A stretch of DNA of 64,000 bases. Source: Sorangium aterium. GTDB lineage: Bacteria > Myxococcota_A > Polyangia > Polyangiales > Polyangiaceae. The notes below the pieces were generated by a model. That model ran no database searches. It was given only the letters and a program-made list of their open reading frames with translations, and was not told the origin of the DNA. The position numbers and the translations under genes were made by a program. The DNA lies in the NCBI RefSeq assembly GCF_028368935.1, contig NZ_JAQNDK010000002.1, positions 2,294,001-2,358,000 of the forward strand, given 5' to 3'. This document shows, in pieces, positions 1 through 9,158 of this stretch. Positions within the stretch are counted from its first letter, which is position 1; each line of letters opens with the position of its first letter.

Positions 1-1516
1 CGGTGCGCCCGGCCGCGGCCGGCGTCAGGCTGAGCAGCAGCGTCTGGGTCAGATCGACGACCTGAAGCGCGGCCTTGCGGAGCGCGAGCATCTCGAGGAT
101 CGTCGGTCGCAAGCTCACGAGGCCGTTCTGGCCGCGGAGCTCGAAGCGCGCGATCTGCATCGGCACCTCGGCCCACTCGGCGAAGAAGCCGTCCTCGTCG
201 ATCGCCTTCATCAGGTGCTCGCGCACGAGCAGCCCCGTGAGGCCGTCGCGCCGGGCGAGGTAGCGCTTCGCCTTGTCGTGGTGCGGCGAGTCGGGCCCGA
301 ACGTGACCACCATGAGGCGGCACTCGCCGAGCTGCACCTCGGCCCCGTGGAGCAGCGAGACCTGCGCTTTGCGCTCGAAGGGGAAGTCCGCGTACGTGCC
401 GTTCGTGCTGTTCAGATCCTCGACCAGCCAGGAGCCCGTCTGCCAGCGGAGGAGCGCGTGTGAGCCGGAGACGGTCGCCTCGGCGAGGACGAGATCCTGA
501 TCGCTGCGGCGGCCGATGGAGAGCACCGGCTTCTGCAGCGGGAACAGGGTGGCGACGCTGTCGGGCGCGTTCGTGGCGTACGTGATGAGCAGCGACTGCG
601 CGCCGGGCGTGAACTGCGTCTTGATGGCGCGCCCAGGCGCCGGGCCTGGATCGATGCGCTCGCGCGGCAGCTGGATCGGCGCGGTCGCGGTCTGCGTCGG
701 GTTGAAGAACCGCATGTGCCGCGCCTGCGGGCGCATCTGCGGATCCGGGTTCAGCGCGCGGAAGATCTGCCTGATCTCGTCGTTCGTCAGCGCAGCGGGC
801 ACGTCGAACGTGATCTGCTGCTTCATCGTCTTGAGCCGCGGCTTGTAGCCGGGCTCGGGGACGCGGCAGGTCCACATCTCCCAGAGCGTCAGCGCCGCGG
901 CGTAGACATCGTCCTCCGGGCTCGCGCCGCCGCTGCGCAGCCGCTCCGGCGACATGTAGTGAGGCGTGCCGCCGTCCGGAGGCGCCCCCGGCTTGCGCAC
1001 GGCGGCGCGGGCGCGCTCCTTCGCGAAGCCGAAGTCGAGGATGACCGCGCGATCGTCGGCGACCATCACGTTGCCGGGCTTCAGATCGCCGTGCACGAGC
1101 CCCTGCTGGTGGATCGCGGCGAGCCCCGCGCAGACGTCGGTCGAGATCTTGCGGAACTCGTCGGCGCTGAAGCCGCCCGACGTCTTGCGCTTGCGGATGT
1201 GGTTGTGGAGCGTCTGCCCGGGGATGTACTCCATCACGAGGATGGGCCCCCACGGGCTCGGGGCGAGGTCGTGCACGCGGCAGACGTTCGGGTGGCGGGC
1301 CTTCTGCGCGAGGATCACCTCCTGTCGCAGGGCCTCGTCGTCGCCGGGCATGGCGGAGGCCTCGGGCACCACCTTGAGCGCAACCTGCTGCTGGGTGAGG
1401 CGGTCGAAGGCCAAGAACACCTCGCCCATGCCGCCTTTGCCGATGCTCTTCAGGACCTCGTAGCGGTCGTTGATGACCGTTCCGACGTCGATGGGAGGGA
1501 GGGGATCTTTGGTCAC
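1..1516 (-). CDS. Ser/Thr protein kinase with FHA and degenerate GGDEF-like domain (3' end off window)
   Basis: Hanks-type kinase domain at the N-terminus: glycine loop GKGGMGEVF, VALKVV lysine motif, catalytic loop HGDLKPGNVM, where the usual HRD reads HGD, DFG loop DFGFAKE, and APE-type HYMSPERL. A linker leads to an FHA domain (SIGRRSDQDLVL, then GSHALLRW and LNSTNGTY). After it comes a stretch starting RRDGLTGLLVREHL, which resembles the opening of a GGDEF domain, although no GGDEF active-site signature is visible before the window ends. Start chosen at GTG 1516; another in-frame GTG lies at 1522. HGD in place of HRD is common in prokaryotic kinases of this kind and does not itself imply inactivity. 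Likely a cytoplasmic signalling kinase whose FHA reads phosphothreonine. No transmembrane segment is seen in the visible part. Confidence 0.85.
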   Translation of the reverse strand, partial: MTKDPLPPIDVGTVINDRYEVLKSIGKGGMGEVFLAFDRLTQQQVALKVVPEASAMPGDDEALRQEVILAQKARHPNVCRVHDLAPSPWGPILVMEYIPGQTLHNHIRKRKTSGGFSADEFRKISTDVCAGLAAIHQQGLVHGDLKPGNVMVADDRAVILDFGFAKERARAAVRKPGAPPDGGTPHYMSPERLRSGGASPEDDVYAAALTLWEMWTCRVPEPGYKPRLKTMKQQITFDVPAALTNDEIRQIFRALNPDPQMRPQARHMRFFNPTQTATAPIQLPRERIDPGPAPGRAIKTQFTPGAQSLLITYATNAPDSVATLFPLQKPVLSIGRRSDQDLVLAEATVSGSHALLRWQTGSWLVEDLNSTNGTYADFPFERKAQVSLLHGAEVQLGECRLMVVTFGPDSPHHDKAKRYLARRDGLTGLLVREHLMKAIDEDGFFAEWAEVPMQIARFELRGQNGLVSLRPTILEMLALRKAALQVVDLTQTLLLSLTPAAAGRT

Positions 1517-1805
1517 GGCCACGGGCGCACGAAGGGTGAGGAAGAGCTCCGCGACGGCGCCGAAGGAGACGCGCCGGGACGCCGATACGGACTGCGCGCA
1601 GGGTCGTCCATTCGCGCTCCGGGCGCAACGAGTCGTTGCACAAGGGCTGCAGGCGGCCCGTTCGGCGCCGCACGGGGCCGCCCCGCCGCTCCTGCGCAGG
1701 GCCGCCTGGCCACCGTGCGGGGCCCGCGGGGCGCGGCCGCCGCGGTCGTCGCAGCCGCCGCGGTCGTCGCGGTCGTCCACAGACGCGCGCGGCGCGCGGC
1801 GCTGT

Positions 1806-2633
1806 TCAGGGGAACGGCCGCGCCGTGTGGGCGTGGTTCAGCGGACCATGGCCCTGGCCGAGCCCCGGCGCGGAGCGCATGGCCTCGCGGAGGTAGCGCC
1901 GCGCGCGCCCGATCGACGGGACGAGGGCGAGGCCCTGGGCGAGGCCAGCGGCGATGGCCGAGGCGAGCGTGCAGCCCGTGCCGTGCGTCGCGCGCGTCTC
2001 GATGCGCGCGTCCTCGAACAGCAACTCGCCCTCCGGCAGCCCGGAGGCGCCGGGCCCCGGCGCGGCCCGGAGGACGTCGACGACCGTCGCGCCCGGGAGG
2101 TGGCCACCCTTCAGCAGCACGGCGCGCGGCCCCATGGCGAGCAGCTGCGCGGCGGCGCCGCGCATCGCGTCCACGCTGTCGATGACCACGCCGGTCAGCG
2201 CCTCGGCCTCGGGGATGTTCGGCGTGAGCAGCGCGGCGAGCGGCAGGAGCCGGGCGCGCAGGGCCCCCTCCGCTTCGGGCTTCAGCAGCCGGGCGCCGCC
2301 CTTGGCGACCATCACGGGGTCCACCACGAGCGGCGCGCCGCGGCCGAGGCGCTCGTAGACGCGCGCGACCTCGTCGATGACCTCGGCCGAGTGGAGCATC
2401 CCGGTCTTGATGGCGTCCGCGCCGATGTCGTCGAGCACCACCTCCATCTGGCGACCGATGAAGTCGGGAGGCACCGGGAACACGGCGTCGACGCCACGGG
2501 TGTTCTGGGCGGTGAGCGCGGTGATCGCTGTCGCGCCGAACGCGTCGAGCGCGGTGACTGCCTTGAGATCGGCCTGGATTCCGGCGCCGCCGCCCGAGTC
2601 GGATCCGGCGACGATGAGGACGCGTCCTTTCAT
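1806..2633 (-). CDS. thiD: Hydroxymethylpyrimidine / phosphomethylpyrimidine kinase
   Basis: 275 residues, the usual ThiD length of about 266-280. It phosphorylates HMP and then HMP-phosphate to the pyrophosphate for thiamine synthesis in the cytoplasm. Diagnostic motifs are the N-terminal GSDSGGGAGIQADLK, LTPNIPEAEAL in the middle, VLLKGGH, and the ribokinase-family anion-hole motif THGTGCTLASAIAAGLA with the Cys typical of ThiD. The ATG at 2633 is preceded by GGAGG about 10 nt upstream and places the first beta strand (RVLIVAGSDS) right at the N-terminus, so longer in-frame starts are not needed. The small Zn-ribbon gene 72 nt upstream on the same strand could be cotranscribed. No other thiamine genes are in the window. 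Confidence 0.93.
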   Translation of the reverse strand: MKGRVLIVAGSDSGGGAGIQADLKAVTALDAFGATAITALTAQNTRGVDAVFPVPPDFIGRQMEVVLDDIGADAIKTGMLHSAEVIDEVARVYERLGRGAPLVVDPVMVAKGGARLLKPEAEGALRARLLPLAALLTPNIPEAEALTGVVIDSVDAMRGAAAQLLAMGPRAVLLKGGHLPGATVVDVLRAAPGPGASGLPEGELLFEDARIETRATHGTGCTLASAIAAGLAQGLALVPSIGRARRYLREAMRSAPGLGQGHGPLNHAHTARPFP

Positions 2634-2704
2634 GAAGCTGAAGCCTCCGGGCCGCGCGCGGCGGCCGGCCATGTGTCGCTCACGCGCGCTCGCTTCGCTG
2701 CACG

Positions 2705-2950
2705 TCAGTAATGCTTGTCGAGGACCGCGGGATCCTTCGTCGTCGCGAAGACCGTGTCGCAGCGCCGGCACCTGTACTTCACCTTCGTCGGCCGGGCCGA
2801 GATCCCGAACGCGAGCTGGATGTACCCGAGGACGCGGTACTCCGCCTCGGCGCTCACCATGTAATGATCGCGACCGTGGCCGCAGGGGCACTGGACCGGC
2901 TCGGGCGTCGTACGGTCGCGATAGGGCATCGAGGACGGGCTCGTTGGCAT
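2705..2950 (-). CDS. Small zinc-ribbon-like protein
   Basis: 81 residues with two paired-cysteine knuckles, CPCGHGRDH near residue 21 and CRRCD near residue 60, an arrangement that suggests a single structural zinc site. Between them is a mixed region (SAEAEYRVLGYIQLAF). No signal peptide or membrane segment. No function can be assigned; such ribbons may bind nucleic acid or protein. The start at 2950 lacks a clear Shine-Dalgarno and an in-frame ATG at 2929 is an alternative. It lies directly upstream of thiD on the same strand. Confidence 0.6.
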   Translation of the reverse strand: MPTSPSSMPYRDRTTPEPVQCPCGHGRDHYMVSAEAEYRVLGYIQLAFGISARPTKVKYRCRRCDTVFATTKDPAVLDKHY

Positions 2951-3128
2951 GGACGTCAGCGTAGTCTAGGGAGCCCGCGGCGGACGTCGAGAGGCGGCGC
3001 CGCCACGCGGCCTGGACGGGGGCGACCGGGCGGCGCGAGCAGGCGACGGTGCGCCGGGCCGCCCTGCGTGCGGGCCCGTACGAAGGGCGCTTTGCGCCGC
3101 GCCGCCGACCGAACTAGGAGACGCTCCC

Positions 3129-3914
3129 ATGCGCCCCGCCCTGTGCGCCGAGCGTCTGGTGAAGCGGTACGGCGGCGTCACGGCCGTGGACGGGGTCGAT
3201 CTCGCCGTGCACGCCGGGGAGGTCGTCGGGCTGCTCGGGCCGAACGGCGCGGGCAAGACGACGACCTTGCGGATGCTCGCCGGCATCCTGTCGCCGGACC
3301 AGGGGCAGATCCTTGTCGGCGGCGTCGACCTGGCCGCGAGGCCGCTCGAGGCGAAGCAGCGCCTCGGCTTCCTCTCCGGGGACACGCAGCTCTACCAGCG
3401 GCTCACCCCCCGCGAGGTGCTCCGCTACTTCGGTCGGCTGTACGGCATGGAAGAGGCGGCGCTCTCGCGCCGGATCGACGCGCTCGTGGCCGACCTGGAG
3501 ATGGAGGCGTTCGCGTCGCGGCCGTGCGGCACGCTCTCCACGGGGCAGAAGCAGCGCGCCAACATCGCGCGCGCGTTCCTCCACGAGCCGCAGGTGCTCA
3601 TCCTCGACGAGCCGACGACCGCGCTCGACATCCTCAGCGGCCGCTTCATCGTCGCGTCGATCCGGCGGGAGCGCGCCGCGGGCAGGGCCATCCTCTTCTC
3701 GACGCACATCATGAGCGAGGCCGAGTACCTCTGCGACCGCATCGCCCTCATGCACGAGGGCCGCGTCGTCGACGCCGGCACGCTGCCCGAGCTCCTCGGG
3801 CGGTCCGGCACGACGAACCTGACCGACGCCTTCCTCCACCACGTGGAGCGGAGCCGCCCGAGCGCTGCGCGCGATACGTCCGAGCGCCCGAGCGCGCCCG
3901 CGCAAGGAGGCTGA
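3129..3914 (+). CDS. ABC transporter ATP-binding protein, NatA type
   Basis: 261-residue ATPase subunit. Walker A GPNGAGKTTT around residue 38, Q-loop region SGDTQLYQRL, signature LSTGQKQRANIARAF (LSTGQ in place of LSGGQ), Walker B VLILDEPTTALD and switch His in STHIMSE. The pattern fits the NatA/CcmA-like exporter branch. The next gene, beginning 7 nt later behind an AAGGAGG ribosome site, encodes the matching ABC-2 permease, so the two form an operon and probably one exporter. Substrate unknown; NatAB in Bacillus exports Na+, but the sequence alone does not fix that here. Confidence 0.9.
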   Translation: MRPALCAERLVKRYGGVTAVDGVDLAVHAGEVVGLLGPNGAGKTTTLRMLAGILSPDQGQILVGGVDLAARPLEAKQRLGFLSGDTQLYQRLTPREVLRYFGRLYGMEEAALSRRIDALVADLEMEAFASRPCGTLSTGQKQRANIARAFLHEPQVLILDEPTTALDILSGRFIVASIRRERAAGRAILFSTHIMSEAEYLCDRIALMHEGRVVDAGTLPELLGRSGTTNLTDAFLHHVERSRPSAARDTSERPSAPAQGG

Positions 3915-3920
3915 GGCGCC

Positions 3921-6050
3921 GTGAGGCTCGCCATCGTCTGGACGATCCTCCGCAAGGAGCTCGTCGAGTCGCTCCGGGATCGGCGCACGCTCGTGCGCCT
4001 CGTCGTGGTCCCGCTCCTTCTCTACCCGCTCTTCGCGCTCGCGATGAGCAAGCTCGTCGGCTTCGAGGCGGATGCGCGCGAGGCGCGCCCGTCCAGGATC
4101 GCGGTCTGGGGAGAGCTCGCCGAGGACCTGCAGACGAGGCTCTCGGCGGCGGGCAAGATCGAGCTCGCGCCGTGGGCGGGCGCGCCCCCCGACGTGCGCG
4201 AGGGGCTCCTCTCCGGGGCGCTCGCGCCGCCGGCGGGGCCGGCGCCCGCGCCGGACGAGGGCGAGGCGCCGCCCCCCGAGGCCGAGCCGCCGAGGTGGAT
4301 CGAGCCGGAGAACCCCGTGCTCGCTGCGGCGCGCGCCGCGGTGAGCGAGCGCAAGGTCGACGCGGTGCTCGTCCCGTGGCCCTCGCTGGGGGCCGAGCTC
4401 GGGCGCGGCGGGAAGGGCGCCGTCGCGATCTACTTCGACTCGGTCCGCGCCGACTCGGCCACGGCGGAGGCGCGCCTCGAGGGCGCGCTGCGGCGCGCCC
4501 GCAGGGCCATCATCGCGAATCGAGAGGTGGAGCGCGGCCTGCCCGAGGGGTTCTCGCGCGCGTTCGACGTCGTGCCGCGCGACGTCGCCGCGGACAGCCG
4601 CAAGGTCGGCCAGATCCTCGGCGCGATGATGCCGATGCTGCTGATCCTGATGTCGCTCCTCGGCAGCTTCCTCCCCGCGATCGATCTGACGGCGGGCGAG
4701 AAGGAGCGCGGCACGATGCAGACGCTGCTGTGCGCGCCCGTGCGGCCCATCGAGATCATCTCGGGCAAGTTCCTGGCCGTGTGGGTCATCTCGCTGCTCA
4801 CGGCGCTAGGCAACGTGGTGAGCATGTCGCTCACGGTGAGCCGGTTGCTGCCCGACGCGATGGTGGTCGGCCCCGGCACCTTCGCGCTGACGTTCGTGCT
4901 GCTCGTGCCGGTCACGCTCCTGTTCTCGGCGCTGTTCCTCGCGCTCGCCGTGTTCGCGAAGGACTTCAAGGACGGTCAGAACGCGCTCATGCCGGCGTAC
5001 CTGCCGCTCTCGCTGCTCGCCGGCATCACGGCCCTGCCGGTGGTCGAGCTCAACCCGTGGACGGCCTACGCCCCGGTCCTCAACATCGCGGTGTTGATCA
5101 AGGCGCTGTTCGTCGGAGAGGCGCCGGCCGATCTCCTCTTCACGGCGCTCGTCTCCTCGGCGCTCTATGCCTGCCTCGCGCTCCTCTTCGCCGCGCGTGT
5201 CTTCGAGCGCGAGAGCGTGCTCCTCGGGGGGCACGAGTCGGCGCGCGCCGTGCTCGGCCTGGGGCGCCGGGCCGGCGGCGTGCCCTCAACGGGCTTCTCG
5301 CTGGCAGCGTTCGCGGGCGTCCAGGTGCTTTTCTTCTATGGCAGCCTGCTCATCGCCCGCGCCAGCGTGGCGGTCCAGCTCGCTGTCTCGCAGGTCGGCT
5401 TCTTCCTGGTTCCGACCCTCGCGCTGGTCGCCGGCTTCGGCTACTCGCCGCGGGCGTCGCTCGGCCTCAGGGCGCCCGCGGTCCGCGGCGTCGCCGGGGC
5501 GCTGCTCCTCGGCGTCTCGGCGTGGGCCGCGATCGGCGGCACCGTCCTCCGGTGGTTCCCCGCGCCGGAGCCCTTCGCCCGTGAGCTAGGGGAGCTCGTG
5601 CTGCTCGGCGGGCAGCCGTACCCGGTCGTCCTGCTGCTCGTCGCCGTCACGCCGGCCGTCTGCGAGGAGCTCCTGTTCCGCGGCCTCGTCTACGCGGGCC
5701 TGCGCCGCGCCGGGCCCGCGGTGGCGATCGTCGTTTCGGCGCTCCTCTTCGGGCTCGCGCACGGGTCGGTGTACCGGCTCCTGCCGACGTTCTCGCTCGG
5801 GCTGGTGCTCGGCTACGCGCGCCACCGCACCGGCTCCGTGCTGCCCGGAGCGCTGCTTCACGCCCTGAACAACGGGCTCGCGGTGTCGCTCCTCTATTTC
5901 AAGCCGTCGTGGGGGCAAGGCGTCATCGAAGGAGAGCTCCTGCCGTGGAGCATCACGGTTGCAGGGATGGTCGTCTCGCTGGCCGGGCTGCTCCTGCTCC
6001 GGTTCTCGGCGCCGGGCGCGCCGGAACCGGACGATTCACCGCGGCCCTGA
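3921..6050 (+). CDS. ABC-2 permease fused to CPBP-family intramembrane protease
   Basis: 709 residues. The N-terminal part is a NatB/ABC-2 permease: a membrane segment after the RKELVESLRDRRT motif, a large extracytoplasmic Pro/Ala-rich loop, then several helices following TAGEKERGTMQTLL, the classical ABC-2 coupling motif. From about residue 450 a second set of helices leads to a CPBP (Abi/CAAX-protease-like) domain with EELLFRGLVY, FGLAHG and a late HALNNG, which supply the Glu/His metal ligands. GTG start at 3921 with AAGGAGG 10 nt upstream. Its 3' end overlaps the convergent hydrolase gene by 15 nt. The fusion implies that export and an intramembrane proteolytic or prenyl-protease-like activity act together. 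Known families; joint function inferred. Confidence 0.9.
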   Translation: MRLAIVWTILRKELVESLRDRRTLVRLVVVPLLLYPLFALAMSKLVGFEADAREARPSRIAVWGELAEDLQTRLSAAGKIELAPWAGAPPDVREGLLSGALAPPAGPAPAPDEGEAPPPEAEPPRWIEPENPVLAAARAAVSERKVDAVLVPWPSLGAELGRGGKGAVAIYFDSVRADSATAEARLEGALRRARRAIIANREVERGLPEGFSRAFDVVPRDVAADSRKVGQILGAMMPMLLILMSLLGSFLPAIDLTAGEKERGTMQTLLCAPVRPIEIISGKFLAVWVISLLTALGNVVSMSLTVSRLLPDAMVVGPGTFALTFVLLVPVTLLFSALFLALAVFAKDFKDGQNALMPAYLPLSLLAGITALPVVELNPWTAYAPVLNIAVLIKALFVGEAPADLLFTALVSSALYACLALLFAARVFERESVLLGGHESARAVLGLGRRAGGVPSTGFSLAAFAGVQVLFFYGSLLIARASVAVQLAVSQVGFFLVPTLALVAGFGYSPRASLGLRAPAVRGVAGALLLGVSAWAAIGGTVLRWFPAPEPFARELGELVLLGGQPYPVVLLLVAVTPAVCEELLFRGLVYAGLRRAGPAVAIVVSALLFGLAHGSVYRLLPTFSLGLVLGYARHRTGSVLPGALLHALNNGLAVSLLYFKPSWGQGVIEGELLPWSITVAGMVVSLAGLLLLRFSAPGAPEPDDSPRP

Positions 6051-7973
6051 TCGCAGCTCGAGGATCCGCACGTCGAACGGCGAGAGCTCCACGGCGTGGA
6101 CCGGGGATTTGCCGCCCAGCTCGGTCAGGTGCCCCGAGGCCGCGGCGGGCTTCACCGAGAGCGGCTGATCCGCCTGGCTGACCAGGAACACGAAGCGGCG
6201 GCCATCGCGGTGGCGCAGCGTGTCGGCCGCGACGCGCGGGTCGTCCACCGTCACCGGCCGCTTCACGCCGGCGAGCTCGGCGAGCGCGTCGTAGAGCCGG
6301 TAGGTCGGCTCCGGGTTGATCCGCGGGGTCGCCGCGGCGAAGTGCTCGATCGGATAGGTGCAGAGCACGACGCTGCCGCTCCCGATCTTGCGCCGCAGCA
6401 GCGCAGGCCGGCCGCGCTGGTCGACCGCGACGACCTCCGCGCCCCTGGCGCGCACGGGCAGGTAAGCGCGGCTGTTCTCGGTGCCGGAGACCGGGAACGT
6501 GAGCGTCGTGCCCGCCGCGATCGTGCCGAACGGGCATTCGAAGGTGAGCTTCGCGCGATCGTCCTCGATCGGATCGACCATCCCGTAGCGCAGCTGGTGC
6601 TCGACGCCGAACATCGCGTTGAGGTGCGCGTACCACGGCCCGCGCTGCGACCCGTGCGTGCCGTGGCAGTACGACGCGTAGACGACCGCTCCGGCGGACG
6701 CCAGCCGCTCCAGGAGATGCCATGTGGGCGCGGTCAGCTGCTTGGCCGACGGCAGCAGGTAAAGCCGGCAGTCCTCGGCGATCCCGTCTCGCTCCCGGGT
6801 CAGCCCGACCGGCAGGTCCGCCTCCTTCGCCGCGATGTAGGCCTGCCGCAGCATCGTGAACAGATAGCTGCGGTCCTCGGCCTCCGTGAACGGGAACGCG
6901 CCTTCCAGGTACGATGGGACGATGATCGCCGCGTCGGCCGGCTCGCGCTCACAGCCGAGGACGTCGATGTCGGAGAGCACCTTCGCGAAGCGGGCCATCT
7001 CCTCGAGCTGCGGCTTGGGGCGGCCGTCGACGGTCGTCAGCCCGAAGTGGAGCTCGAAGGGGTGGTGCCTGTAGGGATCCTGGTGGATGAGATCGAAATC
7101 GGTGTTGTTCCAGCCGATCCAGCCCGTGGCGCCGGCAAGCAGCGTGTTGTGGAGGACCTGCCGGTAGTAGTGCGCGGCGTTCTCGTCGGAAGCAAAAGCC
7201 GATGACACGCCGAACTCCTCCAGCACGACGGGCTTTCCGAGGAAGCCCGTGAGCTCGCAGACGAACGCCGCGCCGTAGTGCTGGCGCACCAGGTCGTTCT
7301 CCATCCGGTACACGTGCGGGCCGAGGAAATCGACGAGCGCGCCGAGATCGCGGACGGAGAACCCATTGTCGTTTCCCGTGACCTCGATGCCCCACGCGCC
7401 ATCGCCGATCGAGATTGGCTGGCTCGCCCCGCCGGCCCGCAGCGCCTGCACGACCAGGCTCGCCCAGCTCGTGACGTTCTCGCGGATCGAGCGCTCGCGC
7501 TCGCCGTAGATCGGCATTTCGTTGGAGACGAGCCAGCCCGTCACCGCCGGGTGCCCCGCGAAGCGCCGCGCCATCTGCTCGGCGAACCAGGCCTGCCGGG
7601 CCACCATCCACACGTCGCCATAGAGGTCCCGCCCGCGCCGCCAGGCCGGGTCCCAGTTCTCCCCGGACATGTGGCCGACGAGGAGGGTCGGGATCGTCGT
7701 GAGGCCCGCCTCGACGTGCGCCTCGAGGAAATCGGCATAACGCGCGACGCAGTCCTCGTCGATCCGGTCCGGCTCCGGCATGAAGTGAGGCCAGTAGAAG
7801 AACGACCGGGTCATGGTCAGGCCGTGATCGGCGAGCACCCGGAGCTCCTCGCGGACCACGAACGGATCATAGCTCTGCCACATGAGCGGGCCGCCGCGCC
7901 TCGACCAGAAATTGGCCCCCAGCCAGGCGATCGCCTGTTGACGAACTGCGACTTTGGCGAAATTGCGGTGCAT
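6036..7973 (-). CDS. Clan GH-A glycoside hydrolase (beta-galactosidase/cellulase-like)
   Basis: 645 residues, no signal peptide, so probably cytoplasmic. The N-terminal half is a TIM barrel of clan GH-A: SNEMPIYG carries the acid/base Glu (about residue 152) and VLEEFGVSS the nucleophile (about residue 253), roughly 100 residues apart as expected. The second half (from about residue 310) looks like a glutamine-amidotransferase-like/trimerisation module of beta-galactosidases (LYLLPSAKQLT, AGAVVYASYCHGTHG) followed by a beta domain. ATG 7973 is preferred; a GTG at 8015 is in frame. Two LacI-type operators lie 80-116 bp upstream, and the LacI regulator gene is just beyond them, so it is probably sugar-induced. 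Exact substrate not determinable. Confidence 0.82.
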   Translation of the reverse strand: MHRNFAKVAVRQQAIAWLGANFWSRRGGPLMWQSYDPFVVREELRVLADHGLTMTRSFFYWPHFMPEPDRIDEDCVARYADFLEAHVEAGLTTIPTLLVGHMSGENWDPAWRRGRDLYGDVWMVARQAWFAEQMARRFAGHPAVTGWLVSNEMPIYGERERSIRENVTSWASLVVQALRAGGASQPISIGDGAWGIEVTGNDNGFSVRDLGALVDFLGPHVYRMENDLVRQHYGAAFVCELTGFLGKPVVLEEFGVSSAFASDENAAHYYRQVLHNTLLAGATGWIGWNNTDFDLIHQDPYRHHPFELHFGLTTVDGRPKPQLEEMARFAKVLSDIDVLGCEREPADAAIIVPSYLEGAFPFTEAEDRSYLFTMLRQAYIAAKEADLPVGLTRERDGIAEDCRLYLLPSAKQLTAPTWHLLERLASAGAVVYASYCHGTHGSQRGPWYAHLNAMFGVEHQLRYGMVDPIEDDRAKLTFECPFGTIAAGTTLTFPVSGTENSRAYLPVRARGAEVVAVDQRGRPALLRRKIGSGSVVLCTYPIEHFAAATPRINPEPTYRLYDALAELAGVKRPVTVDDPRVAADTLRHRDGRRFVFLVSQADQPLSVKPAAASGHLTELGGKSPVHAVELSPFDVRILELRSGPR

Positions 7974-8052
7974 AGTCCTCACGTCCTGGTCATGCAGGGC
8001 GGCGCTCTCGAACACCGTCCGTCACCCTGCTCGCGGCGCGGCCGGCGGGATG

Positions 8053-8066
8053 CATAATCGGTTCAG
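8053..8066. promoter_or_regulatory. Putative LacI-family operator, site 1
   Basis: CATAATCGGTTCAG, a 14-bp imperfect palindrome with a central C|G step, typical of LacI/PurR-family operators. It lies 80 bp upstream of the hydrolase start and matches sites at 8076 and 9560 in 12 of 14 positions or better. Confidence 0.65.
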
Positions 8067-8075
8067 GTTACGTTA

Positions 8076-8089
8076 CTTAATCGGTTCAG
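8076..8089. promoter_or_regulatory. Putative LacI-family operator, site 2
   Basis: CTTAATCGGTTCAG, same orientation as site 1 and 23 bp from it, about two helical turns, which would allow two dimers on one face of the DNA. It lies between the LacI gene stop and the hydrolase start, so it should control the hydrolase promoter. Confidence 0.65.
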
Positions 8090-8138
8090 TCTACACGCCC
8101 GTGCGGGAGGGCCGCGCCCTCGCTCGGGCGAGGCCGTC

Positions 8139-9158
8139 TCATGCGCGGGGGGGCGGGGCGGTGCTGCCCCGCGTCGCGAGCGTCGGCGCGCTGCACTCGT
8201 CGTCGGTGACCGGCTCTCCGGCGACGAGGCGGAGGAGCAGCGCGGCGGCGCGGGAGCCGTGCTCGGCGATGTTGCGGCGCACCGCGGTCAGGGCGGGGTG
8301 CACGAGCTGGCACAGCGCCGAGTCGTCCCAGGCCACGATCGAGAGGCGCTCCGGCACGTGGACGCGCATCTCGTGGGCGACCGCGAGCGCGGCCACGGCC
8401 ATCACGTCGTTGTCGAAGACGATGGCCGTCGGCGGCGAGGCCTCGGCCAGCAGCCGCCTTGTGGCCTGGCCGCCCGCCTCGCCCGTGTAGTCGGCGTGGA
8501 CCGTCTGCACCCGATCCAGGCGCCGCTGGCGTGCGGCCGCGGTGAACGCCTTGGTCCGGACCGCTGTGTGCACGAACTCCGCGGGGCCGGCGACCCGCGC
8601 GATCGACCGGTGACCCAGCGCGGCCAGGTAGTCGACGACGGCCCGCATCGCGCTCGCGTCGTCGCTCCACACCGCGGGCAGCTGCCCCTTGCCCGCCGGC
8701 CCGCCGATCACCACCGCCGGGAGCTTCAGCTCCTCGATCAGCTTCACGCGCGGATCGTCGTCGCAGAGGTCGACGAGGATCACCCCGTCGACCCGCCGCT
8801 CGGCCCACCAGCGGCGGTAGGTCTCCACCTCGGCCACGCGATCTTCCGTGACCTTGAGCAGCAGCGCCTCGGCCTTCTCGGACAGCTCCGCCTCGATGCC
8901 GGAGATGAGCTGCATGAAGAACGGCTCGATGCCGAGCATGTGCGCGGGCCGATCGATGACCAGGCCGACGGCGCCTGCGCGGCCGTCGGAGAGCGCCCGC
9001 GCCGCGTTGCTCGGCTGCCAGCCGAGCTCCGCCGCGATGGCCAGGATCCGCTCGCGCGTCGGCTCCGACACGCCGGGCCTGCCGTTCAGCGCATACGACA
9101 CCGCTCCTTTGGACACCCCCGCACGCCACGCGATGTCCGTGATCGTCGGACGCTTCAC
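8139..9158 (-). CDS. LacI-family transcriptional regulator
   Basis: 339 residues. N-terminal LacI helix-turn-helix and hinge: TITDIAWRAGVSKGAVSYALNG, then RILAIAAELGWQPSNAARAL with the hinge-helix Leu that inserts at the central CpG step. The rest is a periplasmic-binding-protein-like sugar sensor (VGLVIDRP, VDGVILVD, IVFDNDVMAVAAL, SIVAWDDSAL). It is upstream of the glycoside hydrolase on the same strand, separated by 123 bp or more holding two operator-like palindromes; a third lies about 400 bp upstream of its own start. It is therefore the obvious local repressor of the hydrolase. Effector unknown. Confidence 0.92.
   Translation of the reverse strand: MKRPTITDIAWRAGVSKGAVSYALNGRPGVSEPTRERILAIAAELGWQPSNAARALSDGRAGAVGLVIDRPAHMLGIEPFFMQLISGIEAELSEKAEALLLKVTEDRVAEVETYRRWWAERRVDGVILVDLCDDDPRVKLIEELKLPAVVIGGPAGKGQLPAVWSDDASAMRAVVDYLAALGHRSIARVAGPAEFVHTAVRTKAFTAAARQRRLDRVQTVHADYTGEAGGQATRRLLAEASPPTAIVFDNDVMAVAALAVAHEMRVHVPERLSIVAWDDSALCQLVHPALTAVRRNIAEHGSRAAALLLRLVAGEPVTDDECSAPTLATRGSTAPPPRA

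Noticed and set aside
2711-5584. Very long plus-strand frame of 957 codons across the NatAB genes
   Set aside because: Arg/Gly/Ala-rich product without motifs; it is the shifted frame of well-supported genes in a high-G+C genome.
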